DNA from: an uncultured Flavobacteriales bacterium
GTDB taxonomy: Bacteria > Bacteroidota > Bacteroidia > Flavobacteriales > UBA1820
Length of the DNA: 64,000 nt
Assembly (NCBI GenBank): GCA_902478645.1
Contig: CABSLV010000004.1
Location: 1-64,000, forward strand
Direction of reading: 5' to 3'
Shown one piece after another: positions 34,512 to 43,667 of the stretch. Each line of letters begins with the position of its first letter. Position 1 is the stretch's first letter. The notes under the pieces are model-generated. The model made no database searches. It was not told where the DNA came from and worked only from the letters and a program-made list of their open reading frames with translations. A program made the translations under genes and the position numbers.

Positions 34512-37028
34512 TTGGATACGGAAAAAACAGCACAAACGGTTCATTTGTCCGATCTCCAGGCTGGAGAGTGGGGCATCATCGTCAAAGTACAGGGACACGG
34601 AGCATTCCGCAAGCGGATCACCGAAATGGGATTCGTACGCGGACAACGCATCCGGGTGATCAAGAGCGCCCCGATGCTCGACCCGGTGGAATACGCCATC
34701 ATGGGCTACCAGGTGGCCTTGCGCCGCAGCGAAGCCGACCTGATCGAGGTTACGCCCTGCAGCGAAGGGGAACATCCTTCCGCCACAACAGGCCCTGCGC
34801 CCGTCCCGCAGGCGGAAGTCTTCACCTCTGAGGACTGTCCCTGCCAGGCCAAACGCCCTGCCCACCTGCACGAAGCCCTGCGCACCATCGACGTCGCTCT
34901 GGTGGGCAACCCGAACATCGGCAAGACTTCGCTGTTCAACGAAGCTTCCGGCTCGCACCAGAAAACGGGAAATTACAGCGGTGTTACGGTCGATGTGAAA
35001 ACGGCCGTCGTCCACCACAAAGGCTATACCATCCGCCTGTCCGACCTGCCGGGCACCTATTCGCTGACCGAATATTCCTCCGAGGAAGTCTTCGTGCGCC
35101 GGCACCTGACCGAAAAGACCCCCGACGTGGTGATCAACGTCATGGATGCGACCAACCTGGAGCGCAACCTGTACCTGACTACCGCTCTGATCGACATGGA
35201 CATGCGCGTGGTAGTGGCTCTGAACATGTACGACGAACTGCTGCGCAGCGACCGGCGGTTCGACTACCGGGCCTTGGGGTCGATGATCGGCATCCCGTTC
35301 GTGCCTACCACCGCCCGCGAAGGCCGGGGCATCGAAGAACTCCTGGACAAAGTGATCGAAGTCTTCGAAGGCAAGGAACCCACCGTGCGCCACATCCATA
35401 TCCACTACGGACAGGACGTGGAAAACGCCATCCGCGAGTTGCAGAAAGTCCTGCGGCAGGACAAGGACCTGATGGCCCGGTACTCGCCGCGCGACTTGTC
35501 GCTGCGCCTGTTGGAAAACGAAAAGACCGCCCGGGAATCGATCGGGAAAAGCCCGCAACGGGGCTTGATCGAACAGACGGCCCGCACCGCGGCGCAACGC
35601 CTGGAGAGCACCTACGGGGAAAACGTGGAAACGATCCTGGCCGATGCCAAATACGGCTTTATCGCCGGGGCACTCTCCGAGACCCTGACGTTCAAGGACG
35701 GGCCTTCGCGCAAAAGCCGCGACCCGGATGCCCTGATCACCAATAAATGGCTCGGCTTTCCCATCTTTCTGGCCATCATGCTGGCCGTTTTCCAGGCGAC
35801 GTTCTATCTGGGCAACTACCCGATGGAGTGGTTGGAAGCGGGCGTCTCGGCACTCGGGACTTGGGTGGGGAATGCCCTGCCGGATGGTTCGCTGCGCTCC
35901 CTGCTGGTGGACGGCGTGATCAACGGCGTGGGAGGGGTGCTGGTATTCCTGCCCAATATCCTCATCCTGTTCTTCTTTATCGCGCTGATGGAAGATACGG
36001 GATACATGGCGCGCGCGGCCTTTATCATGGACCGGCTCATGCACCGCATCGGGCTGCACGGCAAGTCGTTCATCCCCCTGCTGATGGGCTTCGGGTGCAA
36101 CGTGCCGGCGGTGATCGCCACCCGCACGCTGGAAAGCCGCAAGGACCGTATCCTCACCATGCTCATCATCCCGTTCACTTCATGCAGCGCGCGTCTGCCG
36201 GTCTATGTCCTGCTGATCGGCGCTTTCTTTCCCGAACGCAGCGGACTGGTGCTCTTTGCCCTCTACCTGACGGGCGTGGTGGTAGCCATCCTCTCTTCGC
36301 TGCTGCTCAAGAAAGTGTTTTTCCGCAAGGAAGAAGCTCCTTTCGTAATGGAACTGCCCCCGTACCGCATCCCCACCCTGGTGAGCGTGGTACGCCACAT
36401 GTGGGACCGCGGGGTGCAGTACCTGCGCAAGATGGGAACGGTCATCCTGCTGGCTTCGGTCTTGATCTGGGCACTGGGGCATTACCCCGAGAAGGTGGAC
36501 TACGCACAGGACTACGACGCGCTGCGCGAACAGGTAGCGGCCCGGAATATCCCGGAACAGGAAAAAGAACGCTCCCTGGCCCACATCGACGCCCTGCAAG
36601 AGGCGGAAAGACAAGAGAAATCCTACATCGGCCGGATCGGAAAAGCGGTCGAGCCGGCCATCGCCCCCCTGGGCTTCGACTGGCAGATCGGGGTGAGCCT
36701 GGTTACCGGATTTGCCGCCAAGGAGATCGTCGTCAGCACAATGGCCGTACTCTCCAGTTCGGATGAAGACACCCAGACCCTCGGCGAGCGGCTCAAGGAA
36801 CAGACCTACACCTCCGGTCCCAAGGCCGGGCAAAAGGTTTACACGCCGCTGGTGGCCTTTACCCTGATGATCTTCATTCTGCTGTACTTCCCGTGCATTG
36901 CCACCATCGCCGCCATCGGCCGCGAATCGGGCAGCTGGCGATGGGCGCTCTTCACGGCCGTGTACACCACCTGCGTAGCGTGGGTGGTATCGTTTGCCGT
37001 TTACCGGATCGGACTCCTGTTTGCATAA
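34512..37028 (+). CDS. feoB: FeoA-FeoB fusion ferrous iron transporter
   Basis: Ferrous iron importer of the inner membrane, 838 residues, with FeoA and FeoB fused as is usual in Bacteroidetes. Residues 10-80 form the FeoA SH3-like domain. The G domain begins with GNPNIGKTS near residue 132, then DLPGTYS near 177 and the NMYD guanine-specificity motif near 238. The membrane core from about residue 415 contains GFGCNVPAV and the CSARLPVY gate motif. The start codon is TTG, as no ATG fits between the promoter and the FeoA domain. A Cys-rich partner follows after 9 nt. Confidence 0.95.
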   Translation: MDTEKTAQTVHLSDLQAGEWGIIVKVQGHGAFRKRITEMGFVRGQRIRVIKSAPMLDPVEYAIMGYQVALRRSEADLIEVTPCSEGEHPSATTGPAPVPQAEVFTSEDCPCQAKRPAHLHEALRTIDVALVGNPNIGKTSLFNEASGSHQKTGNYSGVTVDVKTAVVHHKGYTIRLSDLPGTYSLTEYSSEEVFVRRHLTEKTPDVVINVMDATNLERNLYLTTALIDMDMRVVVALNMYDELLRSDRRFDYRALGSMIGIPFVPTTAREGRGIEELLDKVIEVFEGKEPTVRHIHIHYGQDVENAIRELQKVLRQDKDLMARYSPRDLSLRLLENEKTARESIGKSPQRGLIEQTARTAAQRLESTYGENVETILADAKYGFIAGALSETLTFKDGPSRKSRDPDALITNKWLGFPIFLAIMLAVFQATFYLGNYPMEWLEAGVSALGTWVGNALPDGSLRSLLVDGVINGVGGVLVFLPNILILFFFIALMEDTGYMARAAFIMDRLMHRIGLHGKSFIPLLMGFGCNVPAVIATRTLESRKDRILTMLIIPFTSCSARLPVYVLLIGAFFPERSGLVLFALYLTGVVVAILSSLLLKKVFFRKEEAPFVMELPPYRIPTLVSVVRHMWDRGVQYLRKMGTVILLASVLIWALGHYPEKVDYAQDYDALREQVAARNIPEQEKERSLAHIDALQEAERQEKSYIGRIGKAVEPAIAPLGFDWQIGVSLVTGFAAKEIVVSTMAVLSSSDEDTQTLGERLKEQTYTSGPKAGQKVYTPLVAFTLMIFILLYFPCIATIAAIGRESGSWRWALFTAVYTTCVAWVVSFAVYRIGLLFA

Positions 37029-37037
37029 GACAAAGCC

Positions 37038-37268
37038 ATGCTGCAAGATATCCTCACCCTGATCATCGTGCTGGTGTGCGCCCTTCTGCTGGGAAGGCGT
37101 ATCGTACGCAGCATCCGCCGCAATCCCTGCGACGGATGCTGCGGCCACGGCGGGTCTCATGCTTCGGGCTGCGCCGGATGCTCCCGGCCGTCCCACCGGC
37201 ATCCGGGGCAAGGCTGCGCGGGTTGCCACCGGCATGAGAAGTCCCATGGATGCCCCCGGGGAAAATAA
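37038..37268 (+). CDS. FeoB-associated Cys-rich membrane protein
   Basis: A 76-residue protein with one N-terminal transmembrane segment and a cysteine/histidine-rich tail (CDGCCGHGG, CAGCSRPSHRH, CAGCHRHEKSHGC). Proteins like this follow feoB in many anaerobes and are presumed to handle or chaperone Fe2+. It sits 9 nt after feoAB and is certainly in the same transcription unit. Its exact role is not established. Confidence 0.88.
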   Translation: MLQDILTLIIVLVCALLLGRRIVRSIRRNPCDGCCGHGGSHASGCAGCSRPSHRHPGQGCAGCHRHEKSHGCPRGK

Positions 37269-37323
37269 CTCCCCGAAGGTTCCTCCCACAGGAAAAAGGG
37301 AAAAGAGAAGAAGAAAAGAATCC

Positions 37324-37779
37324 CTACCGGTCGAACTCCGGGAAACACTTCAGGAAGTACTCCGGAGCGCGGGTAGGACGGCGCGTTTTGGCATCCACAC
37401 AGGCCAGTACCACTTCCCCGGTACAGATCAGCACCCCGTCCTGGTTGGTAACCCGGTAACCGAAGCGCACCCGAACGGAAGGCTTTTCGAGCAGCGTTAC
37501 CTCCACGTCGAGCAGGTCATCGTAAAACGCCGGATGGATGTACTTAATGTGCAGGTCGGACACGGGCAGCATCACCCCGCCTTCCTCCTCCATCTTCTTG
37601 TAGGTCAGCCCCCGCGAACGCAGCATCTCCAAACGGGACACCTCGAAATACATCGCGTAATTGCCATGATAGACGAACGACATCCGGTCGGTATCGTTGT
37701 ACCGCACCCGGACTTGGTTCACATAGCGCACTACGGGGTGCTCCGCAGCGCTCTTGCCGGCATCGTTCTTATTTGTCAT
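37324..37779 (-). CDS. Acyl-CoA thioesterase, YbgC/FadM type
   Basis: Hotdog-fold thioesterase of 151 residues that hydrolyses acyl-CoA or acyl-ACP. The signature VRYNDTDRMSFVYHGNYAMY near residues 29-48 holds the catalytic aspartate and the conserved HGNY segment. The length is normal. It is last in the leftward cluster MFS-rdgB-thioesterase, and its start overlaps the 3' end of rdgB by 11 bases, so the two are coupled. Confidence 0.9.
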   Translation of the reverse strand: MTNKNDAGKSAAEHPVVRYVNQVRVRYNDTDRMSFVYHGNYAMYFEVSRLEMLRSRGLTYKKMEEEGGVMLPVSDLHIKYIHPAFYDDLLDVEVTLLEKPSVRVRFGYRVTNQDGVLICTGEVVLACVDAKTRRPTRAPEYFLKCFPEFDR

Positions 37780-38374
37780 CGGTGTGTGTTTTAAGGTATT
37801 CGGACAGAAAAGCGATCATCGCTTCGGTGGCACGCGCCCGGTGGCTGATGCGCCCTTTCTCCTCGAGGGTCATCTGGGCAAAGCTGCGGTCGCAGCCCTG
37901 GGGACGGAACACGGGATCGTACCCGAATCCTTCTTCCCCCTGCGGGCTTTCGAGGATTGTGCCCTCCACGCTCCCCTCGAAAAGGTATTCCCGGCCGTGA
38001 AGCCACAGTGAAATCACCGTTACGAAACGCGCCCGACGGTCCTGCACTCCGGCCATTGCCTGCAAGAGCTTGTCCACATTGTCCTGATAGGTCGCTCCCG
38101 GGCCGGCATACCGGGCGGAATACACCCCGGGGGCGCCGTCCAATGCTTCGACCTCCAGTCCGGTATCGTCCGCAAAACAGTCCGCCGAGAAATGCTCGCG
38201 CACATACGCGGACTTCTGCCGGGCATTTTCCGTCAGGGTATCTCCCGTTTCGGGGATTTCCTCCCCGCTCAACTCCCAGTAAGGCTTCAACTCCACCCCG
38301 GAAGGCATCAGGGCGGCAATCTCTTCAAACTTGTGCCGGTTGTGGGTGGCCACGACCAATTTTATCTTTTCCAT
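37769..38374 (-). CDS. rdgB: XTP/dITP diphosphatase (Ham1/RdgB)
   Basis: House-cleaning pyrophosphatase that removes ITP, dITP and XTP from the nucleotide pool. The 201 residues show the substrate-binding start VVATHNRHKFEEI. TLTENARQKSAY, FADDTGLEVEAL and GVYSARYAG follow near residues 50-90, and FGYDPVF and SHRARA come near the C-terminus. It overlaps the thioesterase gene and lies 46 nt after the MFS gene. Confidence 0.95.
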   Translation of the reverse strand: MEKIKLVVATHNRHKFEEIAALMPSGVELKPYWELSGEEIPETGDTLTENARQKSAYVREHFSADCFADDTGLEVEALDGAPGVYSARYAGPGATYQDNVDKLLQAMAGVQDRRARFVTVISLWLHGREYLFEGSVEGTILESPQGEEGFGYDPVFRPQGCDRSFAQMTLEEKGRISHRARATEAMIAFLSEYLKTHTDDK

Positions 38375-38420
38375 CGCTCGGATCGTTATTTTCTCTTGCA
38401 GTGCGGATGCGCTCCGTCCG

Positions 38421-39797
38421 TTATTTCTTGATATTGGGCAACTCCAGTCCGTAACCGTACCGGCGGTCGGCTTTCTTGAGCAGGATACTCACCGCTACGG
38501 ACAGCACGGCAAACCCGCAGAACACCAGCATGGGCAGGGTATAGTCGTAGATGCTCGCTCCCTGCGGAGTGCGCCCTATCACGCAATAATGCTCCTGGAT
38601 CGTTCCGATGAGGTTAGGTACTCCCCACAGGCCGATGTTCTGGATAAAGAAGATGAGCGCATAGGCTGTCCCGAGTTGGGAGACGGGGAATATCTTGGCC
38701 ACGGCCGGCCACAGAGCCGAAGGCACCAGCGAAAAGGCGATCCCCAGGATGACCATCAAGGCCACCGCCACCCACCACTGGTCCACGAAAGGCATGGCGT
38801 AGAGGAAATGGACGAAGATGAGCATGCCCGAGCCCAGGATCATCATCGAAGCCGAACGCCCCCGCCGGTCGATCACCCCGCCGAAGACCGGCGTGAGAAA
38901 CAGTGCTCCCATGGCCGGCAATCCCACGATGGAACCGGCAAAGTCCGGGTCGATCCCGTACTTGGAGACCATCATGGCCGAAGCGAATTTCTGGAACGGG
39001 AACACGCAGGCGTAAAACAACACGCACAGCAGCGCAATGAGCCAGAATCCCCGGTTTTTCACGATCCCCGCCACATCGCGGAACGAGAACTTTTCGTCGT
39101 CCGCCCCAGCGCTTTCCATCGCCCCTTCCTGACGGTCGAGCCGGCGGTCCATCACCGAGAAGACAAAGAACGACACCGCACCGCCTACCAGCAGCACCAG
39201 TCCGACGAGCACCGGGGTCTCGAGTTGGAAGTTCCGCGCCAGAGGGATCGCCAGGCTGTACGCCGCCTGCGAACCGATGCGAGCCAGAGCCACCTGTACT
39301 CCCATGGCCGTGGCCAGTTCCTTGCCTTTGAACCAGCGGGCGATGATCTTGGTCACGGTAATTCCCGCCACCTCGGCGCCCACTCCGAAGACGGAATACC
39401 CGGCCGCTGCGACGAACACCCCGGTCTTGTACCCGAAGATCAATTCCTCATTGCCGGCCAAGGCCGTAATGCCGTAGTACTGCACCAGCGTTCCCCCGGC
39501 CATGAGCAACACGGCCAGTTTGCCGGTAAAGCGCACCCCGAAGCGGTCGATGAGAAAACCGCCCCAGATGAGCATCAGCAAAAATACGTTGAGGAAACTG
39601 TAGGCTCCGGTAAAAAATCCGAACTCCGAACCGCTCCACCCCAGCTGTTCCTCCAGCATCTCCTGCAGGGGAGCCATCACGTCGTTCACATAGTAGGCCG
39701 CCATCATGGTGAAAGCCACCACGGCCAGCGCCGTCCAGCGCATCGCGGCCGAATCGCGCAAAGTCCGCCCCGGGGCCGCTGTCATCTTGTCTGTCAT
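38421..39797 (-). CDS. MFS transporter of unknown substrate
   Basis: Inner-membrane transporter of the major facilitator superfamily, 458 residues and about 12 hydrophobic helices. GGFLIDRFGVRFTGK after helix 2 is the A-like motif, and a charged central loop (residues about 210-235) separates the halves. The sequence feels closest to the MFSD1-like or OFA-like groups, but the cargo cannot be named. It heads the cluster with rdgB and the thioesterase and has a -7 box 32 nt upstream. Confidence 0.83.
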   Translation of the reverse strand: MTDKMTAAPGRTLRDSAAMRWTALAVVAFTMMAAYYVNDVMAPLQEMLEEQLGWSGSEFGFFTGAYSFLNVFLLMLIWGGFLIDRFGVRFTGKLAVLLMAGGTLVQYYGITALAGNEELIFGYKTGVFVAAAGYSVFGVGAEVAGITVTKIIARWFKGKELATAMGVQVALARIGSQAAYSLAIPLARNFQLETPVLVGLVLLVGGAVSFFVFSVMDRRLDRQEGAMESAGADDEKFSFRDVAGIVKNRGFWLIALLCVLFYACVFPFQKFASAMMVSKYGIDPDFAGSIVGLPAMGALFLTPVFGGVIDRRGRSASMMILGSGMLIFVHFLYAMPFVDQWWVAVALMVILGIAFSLVPSALWPAVAKIFPVSQLGTAYALIFFIQNIGLWGVPNLIGTIQEHYCVIGRTPQGASIYDYTLPMLVFCGFAVLSVAVSILLKKADRRYGYGLELPNIKK

Positions 39798-39828
39798 CGG
39801 GATAAAAAATCTGTCTTTTATTATCCGA

Positions 39829-39836
39829 CAAAGTTA
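39829..39836 (-). promoter_or_regulatory. -7 box for MFS-rdgB cluster
   Basis: The minus strand reads TAACTTTG, a perfect -7 match 32 nt before the MFS start. Confidence 0.5.
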
Positions 39837-40012
39837 GCCCTTTTTTCCGGGGTATGAAAACCGTTTTCTGCAAGACGGACTCGTTCCCCAAGAGTCTCTC
39901 CCGGGCAAAAAATGCGACGGGGAAAACCTCCCGGAGGAGGCGGCAAGAAAAGGTTAAATTACACCCGCCGCCTTGCCCCTCCCAAAACTTTTGCGTTACT
40001 TGCATCCGGCGA

Positions 40013-40729
40013 ATGAAAAACGAAACATCCTCTATGCCCCACCGCAAACTGTTCTCCCCCGACGACAAAATGTCGGACATCCTCCAGTCCAACTACGGCC
40101 TGCTGCCTCTGCTTCCCCGTTTCGGGCTCACACTGGGCGTGGGTGAAAAAACCGCCCGGCAACTCTGCCGGGAAAAAGGAGTGGACTGCACCCTGATGCT
40201 CACCGTCTTCAACCTCTATACCCATCCCGACTACCTGCCGGCCGTCGGACAGGTCGCTGCCCTGCCCTTGGAGGACCTGCTGGGATACCTGCTCTCCAGC
40301 CATCGGTATTACCGCCAGGACCGCATCCCCCACATCCGGCAGCACCTGGAGCAGATCGTCGCTCCCCGTCCGGATGCCGAGGCCCGGGTGATGCTCGGCT
40401 TTTTCGACCAATACGCCCACGAAGTCGCGCAACATCTCGACTACGAGGAAAACACCGTATTCCCCTACATCCGCACCCTGTCCCAGGGACGGAAATCGCC
40501 GCAATACGACATTTCGGTCTTCGAGAGAAACCATACGGACATCGAGGAAAAACTCTCCGACCTGTCGAGCATCCTGATCAAATACCTCACCCCGAGCGGC
40601 GACGGAAGCCAGGAAAACGAAATCCTGCTGGACCTCTACCTGCTGGGCGAGGACATCGCCCGCCATACCCTGATCGAAGACAAAATCCTGGTGCCGCTGG
40701 CCGGAGAACTCGAAAAACAAGCCCAATGA
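40013..40729 (+). CDS. Hemerythrin HHE domain protein
   Basis: A 238-residue cytoplasmic protein. After an N-terminal segment with FSPDDKMSDILQSNYGLLPLL (given in parts), which resembles RIC/DUF542-like helical domains, a hemerythrin-like four-helix bundle follows. Candidate diiron ligands are the His and Glu residues in SSHRYYRQDRIPHIRQHL (near residue 97), DYEENTVFPY (near 145), RNHTDIEEKL (near 172) and RHTLIEDKI (near 220). It may sense or buffer oxygen, NO or iron. The start is placed at MKNETSSM; a start at MPHRKLF, seven residues later, is also possible. It overlaps the LuxR gene by four bases. Confidence 0.85.
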   Translation: MKNETSSMPHRKLFSPDDKMSDILQSNYGLLPLLPRFGLTLGVGEKTARQLCREKGVDCTLMLTVFNLYTHPDYLPAVGQVAALPLEDLLGYLLSSHRYYRQDRIPHIRQHLEQIVAPRPDAEARVMLGFFDQYAHEVAQHLDYEENTVFPYIRTLSQGRKSPQYDISVFERNHTDIEEKLSDLSSILIKYLTPSGDGSQENEILLDLYLLGEDIARHTLIEDKILVPLAGELEKQAQ

Positions 40730-41340
40730 CCTCTCGCAAGAAATACCGTCTCGCCCTGATCGAACCTTCGGAGATCGTCCGCACGGGTGTCAAAGTCCTG
40801 CTGGCCGCCGAAGGCAGTTTCGAACTGACGGCCACGGCCGCCGACATCCGCCAATGGAGTGCCTTCCCGCCCGCCCTGCCGCCGGATGTCCTGTTGGTAA
40901 ACCCTTCCCTGGCCGACCGGCACGGGCGCACCCACATCCGCACGTTGCTCTCGGCCGAGGCTTCGACTCTGGTGGGCGCGCTGCTGTACACGTACCTCCC
41001 GCAGGAAGAACTCGCGCAATACGACTGCGTCGTGGAGATCGACGACCCGAAAGAGACGGTGGTCAAAAAACTGCTGCACGCCCTGCAAAACCGCGAGCGG
41101 GAAAACGAACCGGCGCGCGAAAACCCCGAACTGTCCGAACGGGAAAAGGAGATCCTCGCTTCGCTGGTCAAAGGCCATACGCACAAGGAGATCGCCGCCA
41201 TCCACCACCTGTCGGTGCATACCGTGATCTCCCACCGGAAGAACATCTCGCGCAAGACCGGTATCAAAACCGTATCGGGCCTGACGGTATACGCACTGCT
41301 GAACCACCTGATCCGACCCGAAGACCTCGAAACGGAATAA
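40726..41340 (+). CDS. LuxR family response regulator-like transcription factor
   Basis: A 204-residue DNA-binding protein. The N-terminal 120 residues resemble a receiver domain (RLALIEPSEIVRTGVKVLL) but seem degenerate. The usual phospho-acceptor region reads DVLLVNPSLAD, without the Asp at the strand end. The C-terminal LuxR HTH starts ELSEREKEILASLVKGHTHKEIA, with HTVISHRKNISRKTGI as its recognition helix. It is coupled by ATGA overlap to the hemerythrin gene, so a phosphorylation-independent partnership is plausible but inferred. Confidence 0.87.
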   Translation: MTSRKKYRLALIEPSEIVRTGVKVLLAAEGSFELTATAADIRQWSAFPPALPPDVLLVNPSLADRHGRTHIRTLLSAEASTLVGALLYTYLPQEELAQYDCVVEIDDPKETVVKKLLHALQNRERENEPARENPELSEREKEILASLVKGHTHKEIAAIHHLSVHTVISHRKNISRKTGIKTVSGLTVYALLNHLIRPEDLETE

Positions 41341-41489
41341 ACCGAACGTATTTTTCCTACCCCTTTTCGCCCCGGGGAGCGCCGGGAGTTTCCCTTCGAT
41401 TCTCCCTTACGCCTCCTTGTTGCCCCCTTTTGCCTTCTTTTACCCCCCCCCTGCCGCCCTGCTCTTTCCTTACGCAAGGAGGATCGGCC

Positions 41490-42578
41490 TCAAGCCTCCT
41501 GCGGGGGATAGTCCTGTGCCGGACGGCGTCCCGAGACGGCGGCCATGCCCGCTTGCACCAAAGCACCCAGTTCGTCCTCGCCGGGGTACAGATGTACCGG
41601 AGCGATAAACTCGATGCGGGGGATAAGGCTGGCCATCACCACCTTGTTTTGCGCCATGCCGCCCGTGATCAGGATCGCATCCACCCGTCCCGAAAACACC
41701 GGTGCGAGCGAGCCGATCTCCTTGGCCACCTGATAGACCAGCGCATCGAAGATAAGGCCGGCCTGAGCGTTTCCTTCCTGGTCGCGCATCCGCACCACTT
41801 CGCGCATGTCGCTCACTCCCATGTAAGACAGCACCCCGCCCCGGCCGTTGATCATGGCCAGCATTTCGCGCTGGGTGTACTGCCCCGAAAAACACATCCG
41901 CACCAGATCGCCTACCGGCAAGGTACCGGAGCGCTCCGGAGAGAACGGCCCCTCGCCGTCGATGGTCTGATTGACATCCACCACGCGGCCTGCGCGGTGA
42001 GCCGCTACGGAAATCCCCCCACCCATGTGGGCGACGATGAGGTTGAGCTCCGAATAGAGCCGACCGATCTCGGCGGCATACCGGCGGGCGGTCGCCTTTT
42101 GGTTGAGGGCATGGAAAAACGATTTGCGTACAAAGTTGGGATGGCCCGATATGCGGGCTACGGGGTCCATCTCGTCCACCACCACCGGGTCGGCGATGTA
42201 GCACGGGATCCCTCCCAAGTCCTGGGAAATGGACTGGGCGATAAAGGCTGCGATGTTGCTGGCATGGCGGGTTGCGCTGGTACGCAGGTCGGAGAGCATC
42301 TGTTCGTTGATGCGGTACGTCCCGGAAGGGATGGGACGCAGCACGCCCCCGCGCGCCATGATAAAATCGAGGGTGGACAAGTCGATCCCGGCCTGCTCCA
42401 GGGCCTCGAGCACCGCGCGCTTGCGGAAATCGAGCTGGTCGAGGATGTCCGCAAAGGGAGCGAGTTGTTCGGGTGTGTGGCCGATATTCTTTTCAAACGA
42501 CAGGGTAAGGTCTTCGAACACCCCGATTTTGGTCGAAGTCGAACCGGGGTTGATCACCAGGCTTCTGTATTTCTTCAA
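41490..42578 (-). CDS. buk: Butyrate kinase
   Basis: Acetokinase-family enzyme that forms ATP and butyrate from butyryl phosphate. The 362 residues begin KKYRSLVINPGSTSTKIGVF, and AHMGGGISVAAH, near residue 180, is the conserved catalytic region. The length is that of Buk rather than AckA (about 400). It lies 132 nt downstream of ptb on the same strand. A branched-chain acyl kinase role is an alternative. Confidence 0.93.
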   Translation of the reverse strand: MKKYRSLVINPGSTSTKIGVFEDLTLSFEKNIGHTPEQLAPFADILDQLDFRKRAVLEALEQAGIDLSTLDFIMARGGVLRPIPSGTYRINEQMLSDLRTSATRHASNIAAFIAQSISQDLGGIPCYIADPVVVDEMDPVARISGHPNFVRKSFFHALNQKATARRYAAEIGRLYSELNLIVAHMGGGISVAAHRAGRVVDVNQTIDGEGPFSPERSGTLPVGDLVRMCFSGQYTQREMLAMINGRGGVLSYMGVSDMREVVRMRDQEGNAQAGLIFDALVYQVAKEIGSLAPVFSGRVDAILITGGMAQNKVVMASLIPRIEFIAPVHLYPGEDELGALVQAGMAAVSGRRPAQDYPPQEA

Positions 42579-42710
42579 GGTTTCTGTGGATAAAACGGTT
42601 TTTCTTTTTCTTCTCCGGATTTTTCTTTCTCTGCCTCCTTATCCGGGTCTTTTCTTCATTCGGGTTCTTCCTGCAACTTCTCTTGTGCAGCTCCCCTCCC
42701 CCTCCCGAGG

Positions 42711-43616
42711 TCAGCGCAGCGAGCCTGCTACCGCCAGAGCGATCGAGGCCAGTTTGGCATCCATCGTATCGGCGCGCGAAGTGAGCACGATGGGTGCTGC
42801 CGCCCCGAGGATGACGGCTCCCATGCGGCATTCGGTAAAGAAGGCAAAGGACTTGTAGAGGAGGTTGCCCGCCTCGATATCGGGAGCGAGCAGGATGTCG
42901 GCATCGGCCGCTACGGGACTTTCGAAGTGCTTGTCGCGTTTGCTCTCCTGCGAGACCGCCAGGTCGAAGGACAAGGGGCCGTCCACCAGGCAATCAACGA
43001 TCTCTCCCCGGGCGTTCATCTGCTTGAGCGCGTCGGCATCGAGGGTAGCGGGCATCTTGGGGTTCACCTGCTCGATGGCCGCCAGTACGGCCACCTTGGG
43101 CGTGTCGATGCCCAAACGACGGACAAAGTCCACCGTATTTTGCACGATGACTGCTTTTTCTTCCAGGGTGGGAGCGATGTTCATCGCTGCATCGGTGAGT
43201 ACCAGGAGCTTGTGGTAGGCCGGGATCTGGAACACGGCCAGATGAGAGATCAACCGGTCGGTACGAAGCCCCCACTGGCGGTTGAGCACTCCTTTCATGA
43301 TCTGCGGGGTGGTCACCCCGCCTTTCATCAGGATGTCGGCCTGCCCGGAGCTGACCATGCGCACCGCTGTTTCGACCATTCCTTCGGCATCCTCGGCTTC
43401 GACGATCTGCACGCCTTCCACCGAACGGCCCAGGTTTCGGGCGGCCTCGTGGATCTCGTCCCGCCGGCCGACCAGGATGGGGGTAACGAACCCCATCGCC
43501 GAGGCTTCGAGCGCAGCCTCCAACGCATGTTCATTGGACGCCTGGCACAGGACCAGACGGCATCCGTGCCCCTTCTGACGGGCAAGGGAAAAAATATCGT
43601 CGATCGTTTTTATCAT
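42711..43616 (-). CDS. ptb: Phosphate butyryltransferase
   Basis: Transfers the acyl group of butyryl-CoA to phosphate, the step before butyrate kinase. The 301-residue protein of the Pta/Ptb family contains LMKGGVTTPQIMKGVLN near residue 97 and DAAMNIAPTLEEK near residue 140. The C-terminal DILLAPDIEAGNLLYKS is typical. With buk it provides substrate-level ATP during fermentation. It is downstream of clpX by 51 nt. Confidence 0.92.
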   Translation of the reverse strand: MIKTIDDIFSLARQKGHGCRLVLCQASNEHALEAALEASAMGFVTPILVGRRDEIHEAARNLGRSVEGVQIVEAEDAEGMVETAVRMVSSGQADILMKGGVTTPQIMKGVLNRQWGLRTDRLISHLAVFQIPAYHKLLVLTDAAMNIAPTLEEKAVIVQNTVDFVRRLGIDTPKVAVLAAIEQVNPKMPATLDADALKQMNARGEIVDCLVDGPLSFDLAVSQESKRDKHFESPVAADADILLAPDIEAGNLLYKSFAFFTECRMGAVILGAAAPIVLTSRADTMDAKLASIALAVAGSLR

Positions 43617-43667
43617 GGTGTGATGGTTGTTTTTTCGTTTTCTTGCCTTTTACAGCGAAGGATTCTT

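Noticed and set aside
42579..42710. Possible RNA or hairpin between ptb and buk
   Set aside because: The stretch is C/T-rich on the plus strand but shows no convincing stem or T-run, so no feature is claimed.
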